Source: M55B111 sp964614065
GTDB taxonomy: Bacteria; Bipolaricaulota; Bipolaricaulia; M55B111
DNA length: 15,247 nt
NCBI GenBank assembly: GCA_964614065.1
Contig: CAZTJJ010000031.1
Coordinates: forward strand, 1-15,247
Direction: 5' to 3'
Shown here in pieces: positions 13,743-15,247 of the stretch. The notes under the pieces are model-generated. The model did not search any database. It was not told the DNA's origin and saw only the letters and a program-made list of their open reading frames with translations. How positions within the stretch are numbered: position 1 is the stretch's first letter; each line of letters starts with the position of its first letter. The position numbers and the translations under genes are program-made.

Positions 13743-15161
13743 ATGGAGAACATGGATTCAAGCGGAAAAATAATCATAGTTTCCAATGCGGAACCGTTTC
13801 AGCACATCTACCACAATGGCGAGATAGTACAAGAAAAGCTTGCTGGCGGATTAACAACGGGTTTAGACCCGCTGATGAAAAACTCCAAAAATCTATGGGT
13901 TGCCTGGGGTCGTGGGGAGGCGGACTTTGAAGTAACCAACCAGAGACAGAAGGTAGTGGTACCGGATAAAGAAACTGGCTATACATTAAAACGGGTTAAA
14001 CTTTCCGAGAATGAAGTAAATGGTTTCTATTACGGTTTCTCCAACTCTTCACTTTGGCCGATTTGTCATTCTTTTCCCCACAAAGCCAACCTAGACAAAA
14101 ATAACTGGGAAACCTACAAAAAGGTCAACAGACTTTTTGTAGAGAGTGTATTGGAAGAGTTCAACTCTGGAGACAAGATTTGGGTTCAAGATTATCAGCT
14201 CGCACTGGTACCGAAAATGCTGAGAGAAGAACTGCCAAATGCAAAGATTGCCCTATTTTGGCATATTCCCTGGCCTCCCTGGGAGACATTTGGAATACTG
14301 CCCTGTAAAGAGGAACTGGTGGAAGGTATGTTGGGGGCGGACTTTATTGGCTTCCATACTTCCTGGCTGGTTCACAATTTTCTGGATACCGTTTTCCAGC
14401 TTGGAGGAGCCGCTAACCAGAGCGAGAACATAGCCAGAATGAACTCTGAAAGAGCTGTCGTTAAAAATATACCCCTTGGTATCGATACAGACTTCTTCAA
14501 GAAGACCCCCAAACAAGAAGAAAAGGCAAAGCAATTAAAAGACGACTTCTCTTGCTCCAACCTAATTCTAAGCGTAGACAGACTGGATTATACAAAAGGT
14601 ATAGATAGGAGAATCCAGGCAATTAGTACATTCTTCGAAAAATATCCACAGTACAAAGAAGAAGTAAGCTTCGTAGAAAGGATTTCCCCCAGCCGATCCA
14701 GAGTACAAGAATACAAAAATATGAGAAGGAAGATAGAACAACTAATCGGTCAGATCAACGGGGAGCTCAGGGGTGAAACATGGGTACCTATTCGTTATTT
14801 CTATCAACATCTACCACAGAAAGAGTTAATACCATACTATCTAGCAGCCGATATCGGCTTACTCACACCACTTATAGACGGTATGAACCTGGTGGCGAAG
14901 GAGTACGTAGCTACAAGGAGCAAAGGTATGCTTATTCTGTCAGAATTTGCGGGCGCTGCAGAAACCTTGACGGAAGCCATCCAAGTAAACCCGTACAATC
15001 CGGAAGGCGTAGCCGACGCGCTACATGAAGCGATAAGTACTCCCGAGGAAGAACAGCGGGAAAAATTTGTTAAGATGAAAAACAAGCTTAATCAGATGGA
15101 CATACACTGGTGGCGAGACCGATTCCTAGACGAATGGGAACTCAGCTTTCACAGTAGATAA
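13743..15161 (+). CDS. otsA: Trehalose-6-phosphate synthase (GT20 family)
   Basis: 472 residues, a complete GT20 glycosyltransferase. It transfers glucose from UDP-glucose (or another NDP-glucose) to glucose-6-phosphate, giving trehalose-6-phosphate. Motifs in order: KLAGGLTTGLDPL (32-44, donor-binding GGLTTG), LWPICH (104-109), VQDYQLALVPKML (148-160), LFWHIPWPPWETF (171-183), IGFHTSW (202-208), DRLDYTKGI (279-287, with the phosphate-binding Arg), and DGMNLVAKEYVATR (379-392) followed by LSEFAGAAETL (399-409). VQDYQL is the variant common in actinobacterial-type OtsA. Glucosylglycerol-phosphate synthase is a related alternative but less likely. It has a strong ribosome-binding site at 13731. 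It is followed after three bases by what looks like the phosphatase partner. Confidence 0.93.
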   Translation: MENMDSSGKIIIVSNAEPFQHIYHNGEIVQEKLAGGLTTGLDPLMKNSKNLWVAWGRGEADFEVTNQRQKVVVPDKETGYTLKRVKLSENEVNGFYYGFSNSSLWPICHSFPHKANLDKNNWETYKKVNRLFVESVLEEFNSGDKIWVQDYQLALVPKMLREELPNAKIALFWHIPWPPWETFGILPCKEELVEGMLGADFIGFHTSWLVHNFLDTVFQLGGAANQSENIARMNSERAVVKNIPLGIDTDFFKKTPKQEEKAKQLKDDFSCSNLILSVDRLDYTKGIDRRIQAISTFFEKYPQYKEEVSFVERISPSRSRVQEYKNMRRKIEQLIGQINGELRGETWVPIRYFYQHLPQKELIPYYLAADIGLLTPLIDGMNLVAKEYVATRSKGMLILSEFAGAAETLTEAIQVNPYNPEGVADALHEAISTPEEEQREKFVKMKNKLNQMDIHWWRDRFLDEWELSFHSR

Positions 15162-15164
15162 TTG

Positions 15165-15247
15165 ATGTTAACCGATGCCTTATCAGAGAAGAGCAAGCAG
15201 GAATTTTCTAGGATTTTCGCTAAATCACAATGCCTATTGCTTTGCTG
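15165..15247 (+). CDS. Probable start of trehalose-6-phosphate phosphatase, cut by the window edge
   Basis: An ATG three bases after the otsA stop opens a frame that stays open to the last base, 27 codons. It begins MLTDALSEKSKQ and ends with a hydrophobic CLLLC just where an OtsB protein would continue into its catalytic DxDGTL motif, which is not in the window. OtsB directly after OtsA is the standard arrangement, and dephosphorylation of trehalose-6-phosphate would complete the pathway. The call rests on position, the open frame and the hydrophobic strand before the edge. A TTG at 15162 is an alternative start. Confidence 0.5.
   Translation, partial: MLTDALSEKSKQEFSRIFAKSQCLLLC

Overview
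This is a bacterial chromosomal window with tightly packed genes on both strands, GC content that looks moderate by eye, and short intergenic gaps. No phage, plasmid or CRISPR features were seen. The gene mix is a rhomboid protease beside a DUF502 protein, an orphan UgpC/MsmK-type ATPase, a cyclic-2,3-diphosphoglycerate-synthetase-like GTPase, a GalT-like transferase beside OtsA, and a Tat-dependent amino-acid binding protein. This would fit Chloroflexota (for example Dehalococcoidia) or a similar environmental lineage. That placement is an impression from protein style, not a demonstrated affiliation.

Layout. Positions 1-54 hold the 5' part of a tRNA-Leu(CAA) on the minus strand, with a good promoter behind it. 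Positions 267-3198 are a minus-strand block: an orphan sugar-type ABC ATPase with a promoter and a strong 5'UTR hairpin, then a DUF502 membrane protein and a rhomboid protease, closed by a clear intrinsic terminator at 267-294. coaD (+) and a HAD phosphatase (-) converge at about 3860. A plus-strand pair, cDPG-synthetase-like GTPase and upp, follows. It ends in a hairpin shared with the convergent nitroreductase gene (-). From 12306 down to 7557 runs a minus-strand high-affinity branched-chain amino-acid/amide transporter operon in the order binding protein, LivH, LivM, LivG, LivF. From 12432 rightward (+) come a GalT-like nucleotidyltransferase, OtsA and the first codons of what is probably OtsB.

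The most interesting content is a family of short, structured, non-coding repeats with no transposase. Element A (9928-10188) sits inside the liv operon, between livH and livM. Element B (13447-13625) sits between the GalT-like gene and otsA. A minimal or solo copy C (7353-7399, inverted) lies downstream of livF. A and B share both ends: a CCAAAA-N-TTGCCGAG left end and a 62-bp right end with a GC-rich hairpin, 55/62 identical. Their cores are unrelated. A carries a 9-bp-stem hairpin and 16-bp inverted repeats 89 bp apart. B carries a perfect 46-bp spacerless palindrome. They look like PATE/MITE-type elements, possibly mobilised by an IS200/IS605-like transposase elsewhere. The right end of A supplies the last 11 codons and the stop of livH.

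Functional reading. The right-hand block points to sugar-nucleotide and trehalose metabolism, and the left-hand GTPase may relate to another phosphorylated solute. The liv operon imports an amino acid or amide. The remaining genes are housekeeping (CoA synthesis, uracil salvage, membrane proteolysis).
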